From Flavihumibacter fluminis (lineage in GTDB: Bacteria > Bacteroidota > Bacteroidia > Chitinophagales > Chitinophagaceae): a DNA stretch of 64,000 nucleotides. Both the position numbers and the translations under genes were made by a program. Positions 35,698 through 44,348 of the stretch are shown one piece after another (position 1 is the stretch's first letter; each line of letters opens with the position of its first letter). The notes under the pieces were generated by a model. That model was not told the DNA's origin, ran no database searches, and worked only from the letters and a program-made list of their open reading frames with translations. The DNA lies in the NCBI RefSeq assembly GCF_021491375.1, contig NZ_JAKEVY010000005.1:232920-296919 (forward strand), given 5' to 3'.

Positions 35698-38355
35698 ATG
35701 AAGTACCTGATTTTAGCTGTTAGCTGTTTGGCGATTGGTGGTCTGAAAGCCCAGCAACCCGCCTATAAAAATGCTGCCCTGCCCGTGGAGCAGCGCGTGG
35801 AGGATCTGTTGAAACGCATGACGCCGGAAGAGAAATTCTGGCAGTGTTTCATGATTCCCGGTGAGATTAAACCCGGTGATGAAGCCAAATACAAAGCTGG
35901 CATTTTCGGTTTTCAGGTGAGCGCCGAGAGTAAGGGGGGAGAAGCTGCCCAGCAATTGCTGCAATACAATGCCAAAGAAGATGCCGTGAGCCTGGCCAGG
36001 AAGATCAATGGCATTCAAAAATACTTTACGGAGCAGTCCCGGCTGGGCATTCCCATCATTGCCTTTGATGAGGCCCTGCATGGATTGGTTCGTTCGGGTG
36101 CAACTGCCTTCCCCCAGGCTATTGCATTGTCTTCCACCTGGGATACCAGCCTGATGTCCAAAGTGGCCAATGCCATCGCGCTGGAAACCAAACTGCGTGG
36201 CATCCGCCAGATTTTATCTCCGGTGATCAACCTCGCCCATGATGTGCGCTGGGGCCGAACTGAAGAAACCTATGGCGAAGATCCTTTCCTGAGTGCTGTT
36301 ATGGGGGTGAGTTTTATCGGTGCGTTTGAACGCATGGGTGTAGTTACTTCGCCCAAGCATTTTGCCTTTAATGTAGGGGCAGGTGGACGTGATAGTTATC
36401 CCATCGATTTCAGTCAGCAGTTTTTACTCGAAACCGAATTAATTCCTTTTAAAGCAGTATTTGAAAAAGCAGGTGCCCGCTCGGTGATGACAGCCTATAA
36501 TTCCATCAACGGACAGGCTGCTACTGCGAATAACTGGCTCCTGAACGATCTGCTGAAAAAGCAGTGGGGCTTCAAGGGATTTGTGATCTCCGATGCTGGT
36601 GCAGTAGGTGGTGCATTGGTGCTGCATAAAACAGCCAAAGATTATCCGGAGTCTTCCCAGCAGGCAATCAGCAATGGACTCGATGTGATCTTTCAAACCG
36701 ATTACGCACATCATCCTTTGTTTATGCCGCCTTTTGTGGATGGCCGCATTCCGCAAACTCGCATAGACGATGCTGTTAGACGCATTCTGCGCATCAAATT
36801 TGAATTGGGCTTATTTGAAAATCCCTATGTAGATGAAACCGCAATTGAAACCCTGATTGATATCGCTGCGCATAAAAAGCTGGCAGAAGAGGCTGCTGCG
36901 AAAAGTTTTGTTCTCCTTAAGAATGAGAAGCTGCTTCCCTTGCGCAGACAACCTGCTTCCATCGCCCTAATTGGCACCGATGCCGCAGAAGGCAGATTGG
37001 GAGGATATAGCGGTCCGGGTAATGGAATCATCTCTATCAAAACTGCGCTTGAACAAAAATGGACCGGCACTAAAATCAATTACGCAGAAGGTTATGAGCG
37101 CATGGGAGCTGAGTTTGTTACGATTCCGGCTGCTCACTTGTTCCATACCAGCAAGGGGAAATCAGTACCCGGCTTATTGGGTGAGTATTTTGACCAGGCT
37201 GCTATTTCCGGAACGCCGAAATTAACCCGCATTGATAAGCAGGTTCAGTTCAAATGGACCCTCTACGCACCGGATCCGGCTTTGCGGAATGATTTTTATG
37301 CCGTACGCTGGACAGGTGAAGTATTGGCTCCTGAAACAGGAACCTTTAAAATAGGATTGGAAGGCAATGATGGTTTTCGGTTGTACATCAACGGTAAACT
37401 GGTAGTTGATCATTGGAGCAAGCAGAGTTTTTCATTGCGTACTGCCGATGTTCAATTAGAAAAAGGCAAACGGTACCCAATTAAAATTGAATTCCGTGAA
37501 CCCGTTGGCAATGCTGCGATCCGACTGGTGTGGAATGCAGGTCATCCTTTTAACTGGCAGGAAAAAATAGCAGCCGCAGTAGAAGCAGCGCAACAATCAG
37601 ACGTTGCAGTTATAGTTGCGGGTATCCATGAGGGTGAGTTCCAGGACCGGGCATATCTCAGTCTGCCTGGTCACCAGGAAGAGCTGATCCAGGCAGTAGC
37701 TGCTACCGGCAAACGGGTAATGGTGCTGCTGGTTGGCGGGAGTGCCATCACCATGAAGAACTGGATGCATAAAGTAGAAGCCATCGCGCAAATCTGGTAT
37801 CCGGGTGAGCAGGGCGGATTAGCAGTTGCGGATTTATTAAGTGGTCGTATTAATCCTGCGGGCAGATTACCGATTACCTTCCCGGTGCATGAAGCACAAT
37901 TGCCGTTGACCTATTATCATAAGCCAACCGGCAGGGGAGATGATTATCACAACCTGAGTGGTGAACCACTGTTCCCTTTTGGTTATGGCCTGAGTTATAC
38001 GGAATTCAAATACAGCAATCTTCGGGTACTCACGCCCACAATCGGAAGCAAGGACACCGCGGTGATCCAATGTGTGGTTACCAATGTGGGACCTGTTGCA
38101 GGAGAAGAAGTGGTGCAGTTGTACATCCGGGATGAGTTGGCTTCCCTGGCCCGACCTATTATGCAATTGAAAGGCTTTGAACGCATATCCCTCCTGAAAG
38201 GGGAGAGTCGCACAGTGAAGTTCCGCCTGCCTGCATCCGAATTGGCTTTCCTGAACCAGCAATTGGAAACGGTGCTGGAACCTGGAAGCTTCCGGATTAT
38301 GATTGGTGCTTCTTCTCGCGATATCCGGCTGAAAGCTGATCTGGAGCTTAAGTAA
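35698..38355 (+). CDS. beta-glucosidase-type GH3 with PA14 insertion
   Basis: 885-residue exported GH3 enzyme. Signal peptide MKYLILAVSCLAIGGLKAQ. The N-terminal TIM barrel carries LGIPIIAFDEALHGL, SPVINLAHDVRWGRTEETYG, SPKHFAFN and the nucleophile Asp in GFVISDAG. The second domain starts near AAAKSFVLLKNEKLLPL and is interrupted by a PA14 module (~490-630: GTFKIGLEGNDGFRLYINGK). A fibronectin-III-like domain ends the protein (PLFPFGYGLSYTEFKYSNLR). Exact sugar specificity (glucose or xylose) cannot be read. It ends 2 bases before the convergent clan-A glycosidase. Confidence 0.92.
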   Translation: MKYLILAVSCLAIGGLKAQQPAYKNAALPVEQRVEDLLKRMTPEEKFWQCFMIPGEIKPGDEAKYKAGIFGFQVSAESKGGEAAQQLLQYNAKEDAVSLARKINGIQKYFTEQSRLGIPIIAFDEALHGLVRSGATAFPQAIALSSTWDTSLMSKVANAIALETKLRGIRQILSPVINLAHDVRWGRTEETYGEDPFLSAVMGVSFIGAFERMGVVTSPKHFAFNVGAGGRDSYPIDFSQQFLLETELIPFKAVFEKAGARSVMTAYNSINGQAATANNWLLNDLLKKQWGFKGFVISDAGAVGGALVLHKTAKDYPESSQQAISNGLDVIFQTDYAHHPLFMPPFVDGRIPQTRIDDAVRRILRIKFELGLFENPYVDETAIETLIDIAAHKKLAEEAAAKSFVLLKNEKLLPLRRQPASIALIGTDAAEGRLGGYSGPGNGIISIKTALEQKWTGTKINYAEGYERMGAEFVTIPAAHLFHTSKGKSVPGLLGEYFDQAAISGTPKLTRIDKQVQFKWTLYAPDPALRNDFYAVRWTGEVLAPETGTFKIGLEGNDGFRLYINGKLVVDHWSKQSFSLRTADVQLEKGKRYPIKIEFREPVGNAAIRLVWNAGHPFNWQEKIAAAVEAAQQSDVAVIVAGIHEGEFQDRAYLSLPGHQEELIQAVAATGKRVMVLLVGGSAITMKNWMHKVEAIAQIWYPGEQGGLAVADLLSGRINPAGRLPITFPVHEAQLPLTYYHKPTGRGDDYHNLSGEPLFPFGYGLSYTEFKYSNLRVLTPTIGSKDTAVIQCVVTNVGPVAGEEVVQLYIRDELASLARPIMQLKGFERISLLKGESRTVKFRLPASELAFLNQQLETVLEPGSFRIMIGASSRDIRLKADLELK

Positions 38356-38357
38356 AC

Positions 38358-40097
38358 TTAGAGTACCAGTATCACTGCACTCAGTGGAGGCACCGTGATT
38401 TTTACCTGCTCATACACCGGGTGAGATCTTGCTTTCAATTGTACATAGTTGGAGGGGCCACCTGCTGCCAGGGAAGGGCCTTCTCCATTTACCAGCACTT
38501 TGCGGGAGAACTCCCCATTATCGTTGCTGCCTTCCAGCTGGTAATAGTAAAGTCGCTTGCCGAAATTCAGATTATTGGCCTTGATCTGTACCGTCACGGC
38601 TTTGTCGGAGGTATTGATCAAGGTTAGATTCGCTTCGCCGGATGTATACGTGGATGCATAGGCTTTGATGGCTGTACTTCCGGTTACCTGGGCAGGCACC
38701 AACCGGTCTCCAATCAAACGTGAATAATAATACATGTAGTAGAAAGAGGGTCGTGGTGTCCATTTGGGAATTCCGGGTTCATTGCCATCACTGAATAACC
38801 CATGATCATTACCATTCTCCCAGGCATTGAATAAGTCCCAACGAAGTGCCATTCCATACTGATTCACCAGCGACTCACTCATCACTGCCAGTGCAAACAA
38901 ACCACTCACATTGGATACCTGTTGCTTGGAATCCTTCGCCCACATATTCCATTCCGTTAGTGCTACCGGTAATACAGGCGCCCCATAGGTTTGCATTTCT
39001 TTTTTGATATGCTGCATCATTTTCGCAGGTACAGTCAAGCCTGCATTCATCACTACTGAAGAAGTAGAGTTCTCATTATAGGGCGTGAAATAATTGTGAA
39101 CGATGTAAAAATCCGCAGCAGCTTTTAGATTTTTTAATACTCCTTCATTCCAGGTCTTGGTGGTATTGGTCATCCAGGCTTCTGTTGGTGCATCGTAAAG
39201 TGTGGCTCCAATAAATATCTCCTGCCCGATTTCCGCAGCCGCTTTTTTCATTGAATCCACAAATACCTGTACGTGTTGCGCATACAATTCACCGGTCACA
39301 TATTCCGGTTGCCCATCTTTGTTTTTAGATACATCTATCCGATAACCTGCTTCCCAATCGCCATAGGTTTCATTACCGATCTCCCAGTACTTTGTTCTGC
39401 CTTTGTCATAACGCACCCAGTCTGCTGCGAGATGAGCTGCAGCAGCCACAGGATCCGCACTTGTTCCATAACGCGCATAACCATAGTTGACAGTCAACAC
39501 TCCAATGCTTCCGGACTGTTTCAAAACTTCATAATACTGATCCAATGAGGCAGTCCAGCTTTCATTGATTTTGCCATACCAGTAACCGCCATCTATTAGT
39601 TGCCCAACTGCATTCATGATTTGCGCCGGTACATCTGCAGGTAATCCTCCGCGTTCTGCATTCCAGAAGTAAATATCACTTCCGCTTCCTGCAGGGAACC
39701 GGATGAACCCCGGTTGAAGTGCTTTAATATGTTGCATGAACAATGGTTCCCCTACCATATTGGTCATCCAGGTATTGGCATTATGTCCCCATACCGTTGG
39801 AGGAATTTTGGTAATGATCTTACTGGCATCAATGGTTACAGTTGCTGTAGCCGATGCCTGCGCTGGTGTTACTTCTATATAAGCCGGCGCTGTAAAACTT
39901 CGTGGCTTCCAGTGTTGCTCAAAGAAGCCAATGGTTGCTGCCAATGGCGGATCAGCTACCGGTACCACAGGTGTTACAACGGGGCCACCTGTACCCGGAC
40001 CAGGTTCGAGCTCCGGATCAGGGTCTTTGGTTTTGCTGCAACCCACTACATTACCTGTTACTAACAGTACTATACAAACGAAATAAAACACTTTCAT
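38358..40097 (-). CDS. clan GH-A glycosidase lipoprotein (alpha-L-arabinofuranosidase-like)
   Basis: 579-residue surface or periplasmic lipoprotein: VTGNVVGC lipobox, then a Pro/Asp/Glu-rich linker to ~50. The catalytic barrel shows GFIRFPAGSGSDIYFWN, KYWEIGNETYGDWE (acid/base Glu) and PVALTEWNMWAKD (nucleophile Glu). A C-terminal beta domain follows (~470-579). The motifs fit clan GH-A enzymes annotated as alpha-L-arabinofuranosidases (GH51-like); a GH44-like endoglucanase or xyloglucanase cannot be excluded. It is last in the SusCD operon, behind an attenuator-like hairpin. Confidence 0.75.
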   Translation of the reverse strand: MKVFYFVCIVLLVTGNVVGCSKTKDPDPELEPGPGTGGPVVTPVVPVADPPLAATIGFFEQHWKPRSFTAPAYIEVTPAQASATATVTIDASKIITKIPPTVWGHNANTWMTNMVGEPLFMQHIKALQPGFIRFPAGSGSDIYFWNAERGGLPADVPAQIMNAVGQLIDGGYWYGKINESWTASLDQYYEVLKQSGSIGVLTVNYGYARYGTSADPVAAAAHLAADWVRYDKGRTKYWEIGNETYGDWEAGYRIDVSKNKDGQPEYVTGELYAQHVQVFVDSMKKAAAEIGQEIFIGATLYDAPTEAWMTNTTKTWNEGVLKNLKAAADFYIVHNYFTPYNENSTSSVVMNAGLTVPAKMMQHIKKEMQTYGAPVLPVALTEWNMWAKDSKQQVSNVSGLFALAVMSESLVNQYGMALRWDLFNAWENGNDHGLFSDGNEPGIPKWTPRPSFYYMYYYSRLIGDRLVPAQVTGSTAIKAYASTYTSGEANLTLINTSDKAVTVQIKANNLNFGKRLYYYQLEGSNDNGEFSRKVLVNGEGPSLAAGGPSNYVQLKARSHPVYEQVKITVPPLSAVILVL

Positions 40098-40108
40098 AAT
40101 TGGCTATT

Positions 40109-40155
40109 AAAAAGGGACCCTGCTTCCCAATGGTTTAGCATTGTGAGAGGGCCCC
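40109..40155 (-). terminator. hairpin with T tract inside the PUL operon
   Basis: On the minus strand GGGGCCCT (40148-40155) pairs with AGGGTCCC (40114-40121) with one G-U pair. An inner CAATG/CATTG stem extends it, and TTTTT follows. It stands between the glycan-binding gene and the glycosidase gene, so it can reduce expression of the latter. Confidence 0.7.
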
Positions 40156-40188
40156 TGTGCTTGCATATAACACGAGTTGATGCTGCTC

Positions 40189-41472
40189 TTATCTCAACCC
40201 AACATGATCCATGTAAACGGTGCCTGTCCAGTCGAAATTCTGGAAGGTCAGTTCACTGATACTTGCGGGGTTACCTAGATTCGCCTTGGTTAATTTGTAT
40301 TCCACCCATTTCCCTTCTTCCAATGTGATGGTATAAGCAGGATTGCCTCCCGCGATCACATTGATACGTTTGCCATCGGTACCCGGAGTTCCGAAGATGG
40401 CAAAAGTGATCTCCGAATAATTTGCCAGCGACACGGTATTATTGGCAAATTTCAATGCACCCCACTGTCCGGTATAATTCACTTTGATAGCTGCATCGCC
40501 ATCACGGATATTATCCTTATTGGCAAAATCTACATTCGTACTCCAGCCCCAGTTCTGCCAGTTGTTCTCTAAGGCATCTTTGTAAAACACATAACTCAAG
40601 GCCGACAGGGGAGGAAGATCGCCTACAAACAATACGGCTTCTTCCGACTCCACTACCACATCAGAGAAAGCAACCAAGCTGATGGTGCCCCGGTTCGCAG
40701 TTGCCGGTATTACCAGTTTGATTTGTGTTTCCGACTGGCTTACAAAACTGGTGATGGGTTCTGTCATTCCTTTAAACAATACCCCTTTTACGAGATCGAG
40801 ATCTGTTCCTGTTATGGTGAACTCTTTTTCTCTTTCTGCAGGAGAAGGATCAAATCCGGTTACTGCCGGTAACACAATTTCAAGTGGTTCTTCTGTTTCA
40901 ACTGTCATTGGCTCTGTACCTTCTACGGATAGTGCAATTTCACCTGTCTGTGCTTCCATCGGAACTGTTACTACCAGTTCATTCACTGATTTACTTACAA
41001 ACTCGGTTACCACGATATCCTTATTAAAGCGGATCTCGGTTACCCAGTTCAGGAACTTACCCTGGATGGTCAGGTTTTGTCCCGGTTTTACTTTTGGTGT
41101 AAACCCGGTAATTGCTAAGGGCACTTCGAGGTTCAGGGCAGATACCGATTCAATCTCTCCCTGGTCTGTAATTAATATTACTTTTCCGGATTCTACTGTC
41201 TCCGGTAATACCAGTACAATGCTTTCTGCATCCTGCGATTTGAATCCTGCTTTCTCTACCCTTGCTCCCACAAACTGGATGGCAGTCACTCTGTGCAGGT
41301 TGTTTCCAATGAAGTGAATGTCTTCGCCATGCTGAATGCCAGATGGACCAAAACTCAATAACTGTACTAATCCGTTATTGGTATCATCTTCTTTATCGCA
41401 ACCGGCAAGTGCCAGAACACCAAAGCAGGCCAGCCATAAGAAGAGTTGTTGTATTTTATTGATTGCTTTCAT
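40189..41472 (-). CDS. IPT/TIG-domain glycan-binding lipoprotein 1
   Basis: 427-residue surface lipoprotein (LALAGC lipobox near 24). Three IPT/TIG Ig-like repeats are visible: LLSFGPSGIQHGEDIHFIGN, GFTPKVKPGQNLTIQGKFLN and GFDPSPAEREKEFTITGTDL. A C-terminal beta-sandwich (~285-427), carbohydrate-binding-like, ends in MDHVGLR. It occupies the SusE/F or SGBP position after SusD. It should hold glycan at the cell surface for SusCD. Confidence 0.82.
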   Translation of the reverse strand: MKAINKIQQLFLWLACFGVLALAGCDKEDDTNNGLVQLLSFGPSGIQHGEDIHFIGNNLHRVTAIQFVGARVEKAGFKSQDAESIVLVLPETVESGKVILITDQGEIESVSALNLEVPLAITGFTPKVKPGQNLTIQGKFLNWVTEIRFNKDIVVTEFVSKSVNELVVTVPMEAQTGEIALSVEGTEPMTVETEEPLEIVLPAVTGFDPSPAEREKEFTITGTDLDLVKGVLFKGMTEPITSFVSQSETQIKLVIPATANRGTISLVAFSDVVVESEEAVLFVGDLPPLSALSYVFYKDALENNWQNWGWSTNVDFANKDNIRDGDAAIKVNYTGQWGALKFANNTVSLANYSEITFAIFGTPGTDGKRINVIAGGNPAYTITLEEGKWVEYKLTKANLGNPASISELTFQNFDWTGTVYMDHVGLR

Positions 41473-41482
41473 TTCTCAGTGT

Positions 41483-42631
41483 TTATTTTTCCAATACTTT
41501 GGGTACCACTCTGAAATTATCAAAGGCGATATCACAGTCCAGGTCACCCGGACCATGAAACAGTAACCTGGTGTAATAACCAGCCGGACTTACACTCAGA
41601 CTGCCTCCATAACTGGCCGCGATTTCTTCAAAGGGAATTACTACTGTTTGCCATTGGCCCCTGGTATCTATGGGTGGCTTCCACTGGTATTGATCATTAT
41701 TGAAGGCTGTTAATCCCAGGTTCAGCTTGATCATATTGTTGTTATAGGGCTTGAGTGTATTCACTTCAAACTTCAGATTGTAGTCTTCCGGTTTCAGGAT
41801 AGCCTCATCCGGAATATTCTTGCTGATGGGGCCCATCGCATCGGGCGGACCGCCAGCTGCTTCCAGCCAGTTCCAGGCTCCGATAGCACGTGTTACCCGG
41901 ATATAATTTCCATTGATGGAAGCAGGATCAGCCGGACCCGGATTGCTTACTACGAAGGAGGCATTCCACCAACCGGTGAAGGGATCACTGCTGATGAAAA
42001 TATTGCGGTTGTCGCGGAACCAGAAATCAGAAACAGTCTCACCGAAATTGGTGGTAACAGTAATAGGACCTGGTTGTGCACCTTCGGGTATCCGTACCTG
42101 TAAGATCTTGTCATCCACTTCCACCAATTCCCCATTGACGCCGCCTGCAAACTTTACAGTTAGGGGTGGATAGAAGAAATCTCCGCGAATGGTGGCTACT
42201 CCTCCAGTTAATACATACTCACAATCCATGCTGCCGACAATTGGTTCACTGATCTGCACTTCAAATTCATGCATCAGTTCAAAGCCATTTGCAAACACCA
42301 ATTTCATCGTATTGGTAATCTCCAATGGTATTTCATTGGGAACACTTACCAGGATACTGGTATTGGTAATATAGGTGGGGGTCAATACAGCCCGTTGGTC
42401 GTTGAACCAGATCTGTCTTGCATTTTGCAGATTTTCACCAACGATGGCAATCAGATTGCCCTGGAATGCACCTACCAGTAAGGAGTCTGCTGATGCAGGG
42501 TCTGTAATCCGCACATAACGAATCCTGGGTATTCCATTATTGGGTGCATCATCGTCCTTGGAACAGGCAGTAAACAGGCCCATTACCAGGGAGAAGAATA
42601 ATATACTGTATGTTAATTTGAATAGTTTCAT
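41483..42631 (-). CDS. IPT/TIG surface glycan-binding lipoprotein 2
   Basis: 382-residue lipoprotein with lipobox LFTAC near residue 22. IPT/TIG-type Ig domains (LIAIVGENLQNARQIWFNDQ; VATIRGDFFYPPLTVKFAGG) are followed by a C-terminal domain with WWNASFVVSN, GAWNWLEAAGG and DIAFDNFRVV. It resembles the glycan-binding domain of SGBP-B proteins from xyloglucan loci. The ATG at 42631 starts the lipoprotein signal; a GTG at 42652 is less likely. It lies between susD (35 bases) and the next lipoprotein gene (10 bases). Confidence 0.8.
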   Translation of the reverse strand: MKLFKLTYSILFFSLVMGLFTACSKDDDAPNNGIPRIRYVRITDPASADSLLVGAFQGNLIAIVGENLQNARQIWFNDQRAVLTPTYITNTSILVSVPNEIPLEITNTMKLVFANGFELMHEFEVQISEPIVGSMDCEYVLTGGVATIRGDFFYPPLTVKFAGGVNGELVEVDDKILQVRIPEGAQPGPITVTTNFGETVSDFWFRDNRNIFISSDPFTGWWNASFVVSNPGPADPASINGNYIRVTRAIGAWNWLEAAGGPPDAMGPISKNIPDEAILKPEDYNLKFEVNTLKPYNNNMIKLNLGLTAFNNDQYQWKPPIDTRGQWQTVVIPFEEIAASYGGSLSVSPAGYYTRLLFHGPGDLDCDIAFDNFRVVPKVLEK

Positions 42632-42666
42632 ATGCCTTGTTTTTACGCTCACAGAATGCTGTTGGA

Positions 42667-44337
42667 TTAATAATCAACCGGTGGTTTGTTCAGGTTAGGC
42701 GCCTGGCTCAACTCAGCCGCAGGAATCGGTAAGAGGAAGTTTCCGCTGTTCGCATTGATGGTGCGATCCTGTGTTGCCCAGGGTGTTTTGGTAAATGTCC
42801 AGTTCGTTGGATCAGGGAATTTATCCGGTTGTGTAAAGAACAAACCACGGTCCTGTGAATTCAGGATCTCATAAGCCTTGGTCGGGTTCCAGTAATGCAG
42901 GCTTACTAGGTCATACCAGGCCATTCCTTCCATCGCGAATTCAATGAAGCGTTCTTTCTGTATAACGTCAATGGTTAGTTCCTCTTCATATTCCGGCAAT
43001 CCCGATCTTGTATGTACCGCATTGAAATAGGCCATTGCCTTTGCATCTGATGTGCTTGCCTGGTTGCCCAATTCTGCTTCTGCATAAATCAGATATACTT
43101 CTGCCAGTCGCATCATGTAAGTATCATACTCATAATACTGCTGTGCAGCTTTGCCATCCATGTCCTCTGCTTTTCCGCATACGTACTTTTTAATCGAGAG
43201 GAAATTGTTATCAGATCCGGTAAAAGGGAATACTAGTTCCTGCTTGCCTCCCGGTATGGACTGTGTAATTTCAGGATAATGAAATCCCGGTAGCATGAAG
43301 GTTGCTTTCAAGCGCTGATCCAGTGTACGTCCCTGTAATCCTCCACTGGGTGTAGCAGTGATGCCATCATACAGAGATATCATCCACCAGGTAGCGCCTT
43401 TATCACCTCCCCAGCCATCACCGTTTGCAATATCCGCACTATAAGCCAGGTAAGCCGGAGTTGAATTCTGTGATCCCCAGGCTCCGGGAGAATAAGCCCA
43501 TTGCAGGGAGAAAATGGATTCCGAATTGTTATCGTAAGGATACTTGAACAGGTCCGCATAATTGCTTAGCAACCTATATGGGCTTTGAGTAATCACGCGC
43601 TCTGCATAATATTTTGCACTGTCCAGGAATTGCTGGTTACGCTGACCATTTCCCTCTGCGCTTACTCCCGCCCTGGTGAGATAAAATCTTGCGAGCATGG
43701 CTTCAGCAGCCCATTTGTTCAATCGTCCCGGGCGCATGGAAGTCAATGGCAGATCTTCCACCACTGCTCTCATTTCATTGGTGATAAACCTCCATACACT
43801 GCTCACTGTATTTCTTGTAATGGAGGTATCAGACAACAGCGCCAGGTTGTTTTCAATAATCGGTACCGCACCCCAGTTCATCACCAGGAAACGATAGGCC
43901 AGTGCGCGCATATAACGTGCTTCTGCAATCGCCATCTTTTTTACTTCCGGAGATACACCTGCACCTGCGTAACGGTTGATGTTTTCAATCGCAAGGTTGG
44001 ATTGTCCTACTACAATAAAGAAGGAGCGCCAGGCGGTTCCATTCTCAGGTGTGTTACCTGTTGTGTTGAACAATACGTTGCCGCGATCATTCCAGGCGGA
44101 ATAAGCTGTGCCCGCACGAAAATCGCCCAGGTTATAGGATGCTTTATCATTGTAATCAAACCATACCCGGCTGTACAGCAGTGATGTGGCTGCAAGTACC
44201 TGCTCATCGGTCTGGTAAAAACTTCCATCCACAATGGCATCGGTTGGCGGTCGCTCAAGGAAATCCTTGCTGCAGGCGCTCAATCCAACTACCAGCATCA
44301 GTAGAAAACTATATAGTACAAAATGAATTCTTTTCAT
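42667..44337 (-). CDS. SusD/RagB family nutrient-binding lipoprotein
   Basis: 556-residue surface lipoprotein that caps the SusC channel and binds glycan. The lipobox ends at LSAC, followed by the SusD hallmark SKDFLERPPTDAIVDGSFYQ. The TPR-like helical core (YMRALAYRFLVMNWGAVPII) and the C-terminal RagB region (FIEFAMEGMAWYDLVSLHYW; GNFLLPIPAAELSQAPNL) are intact. It follows susC by 11 bases. Sugar-binding residues cannot be read without structure. Confidence 0.93.
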   Translation of the reverse strand: MKRIHFVLYSFLLMLVVGLSACSKDFLERPPTDAIVDGSFYQTDEQVLAATSLLYSRVWFDYNDKASYNLGDFRAGTAYSAWNDRGNVLFNTTGNTPENGTAWRSFFIVVGQSNLAIENINRYAGAGVSPEVKKMAIAEARYMRALAYRFLVMNWGAVPIIENNLALLSDTSITRNTVSSVWRFITNEMRAVVEDLPLTSMRPGRLNKWAAEAMLARFYLTRAGVSAEGNGQRNQQFLDSAKYYAERVITQSPYRLLSNYADLFKYPYDNNSESIFSLQWAYSPGAWGSQNSTPAYLAYSADIANGDGWGGDKGATWWMISLYDGITATPSGGLQGRTLDQRLKATFMLPGFHYPEITQSIPGGKQELVFPFTGSDNNFLSIKKYVCGKAEDMDGKAAQQYYEYDTYMMRLAEVYLIYAEAELGNQASTSDAKAMAYFNAVHTRSGLPEYEEELTIDVIQKERFIEFAMEGMAWYDLVSLHYWNPTKAYEILNSQDRGLFFTQPDKFPDPTNWTFTKTPWATQDRTINANSGNFLLPIPAAELSQAPNLNKPPVDY

Positions 44338-44348
44338 GGCAAATAATT

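Noticed and set aside
40682..41317. 211-codon frame antisense to the IPT/TIG lipoprotein gene
   Set aside because: Ser/Thr-rich shadow of beta-rich coding sequence; no start signal or family.
43585..44184. 199-codon frame antisense to susD
   Set aside because: Cys/His-rich random composition, no domain, entirely within susD.
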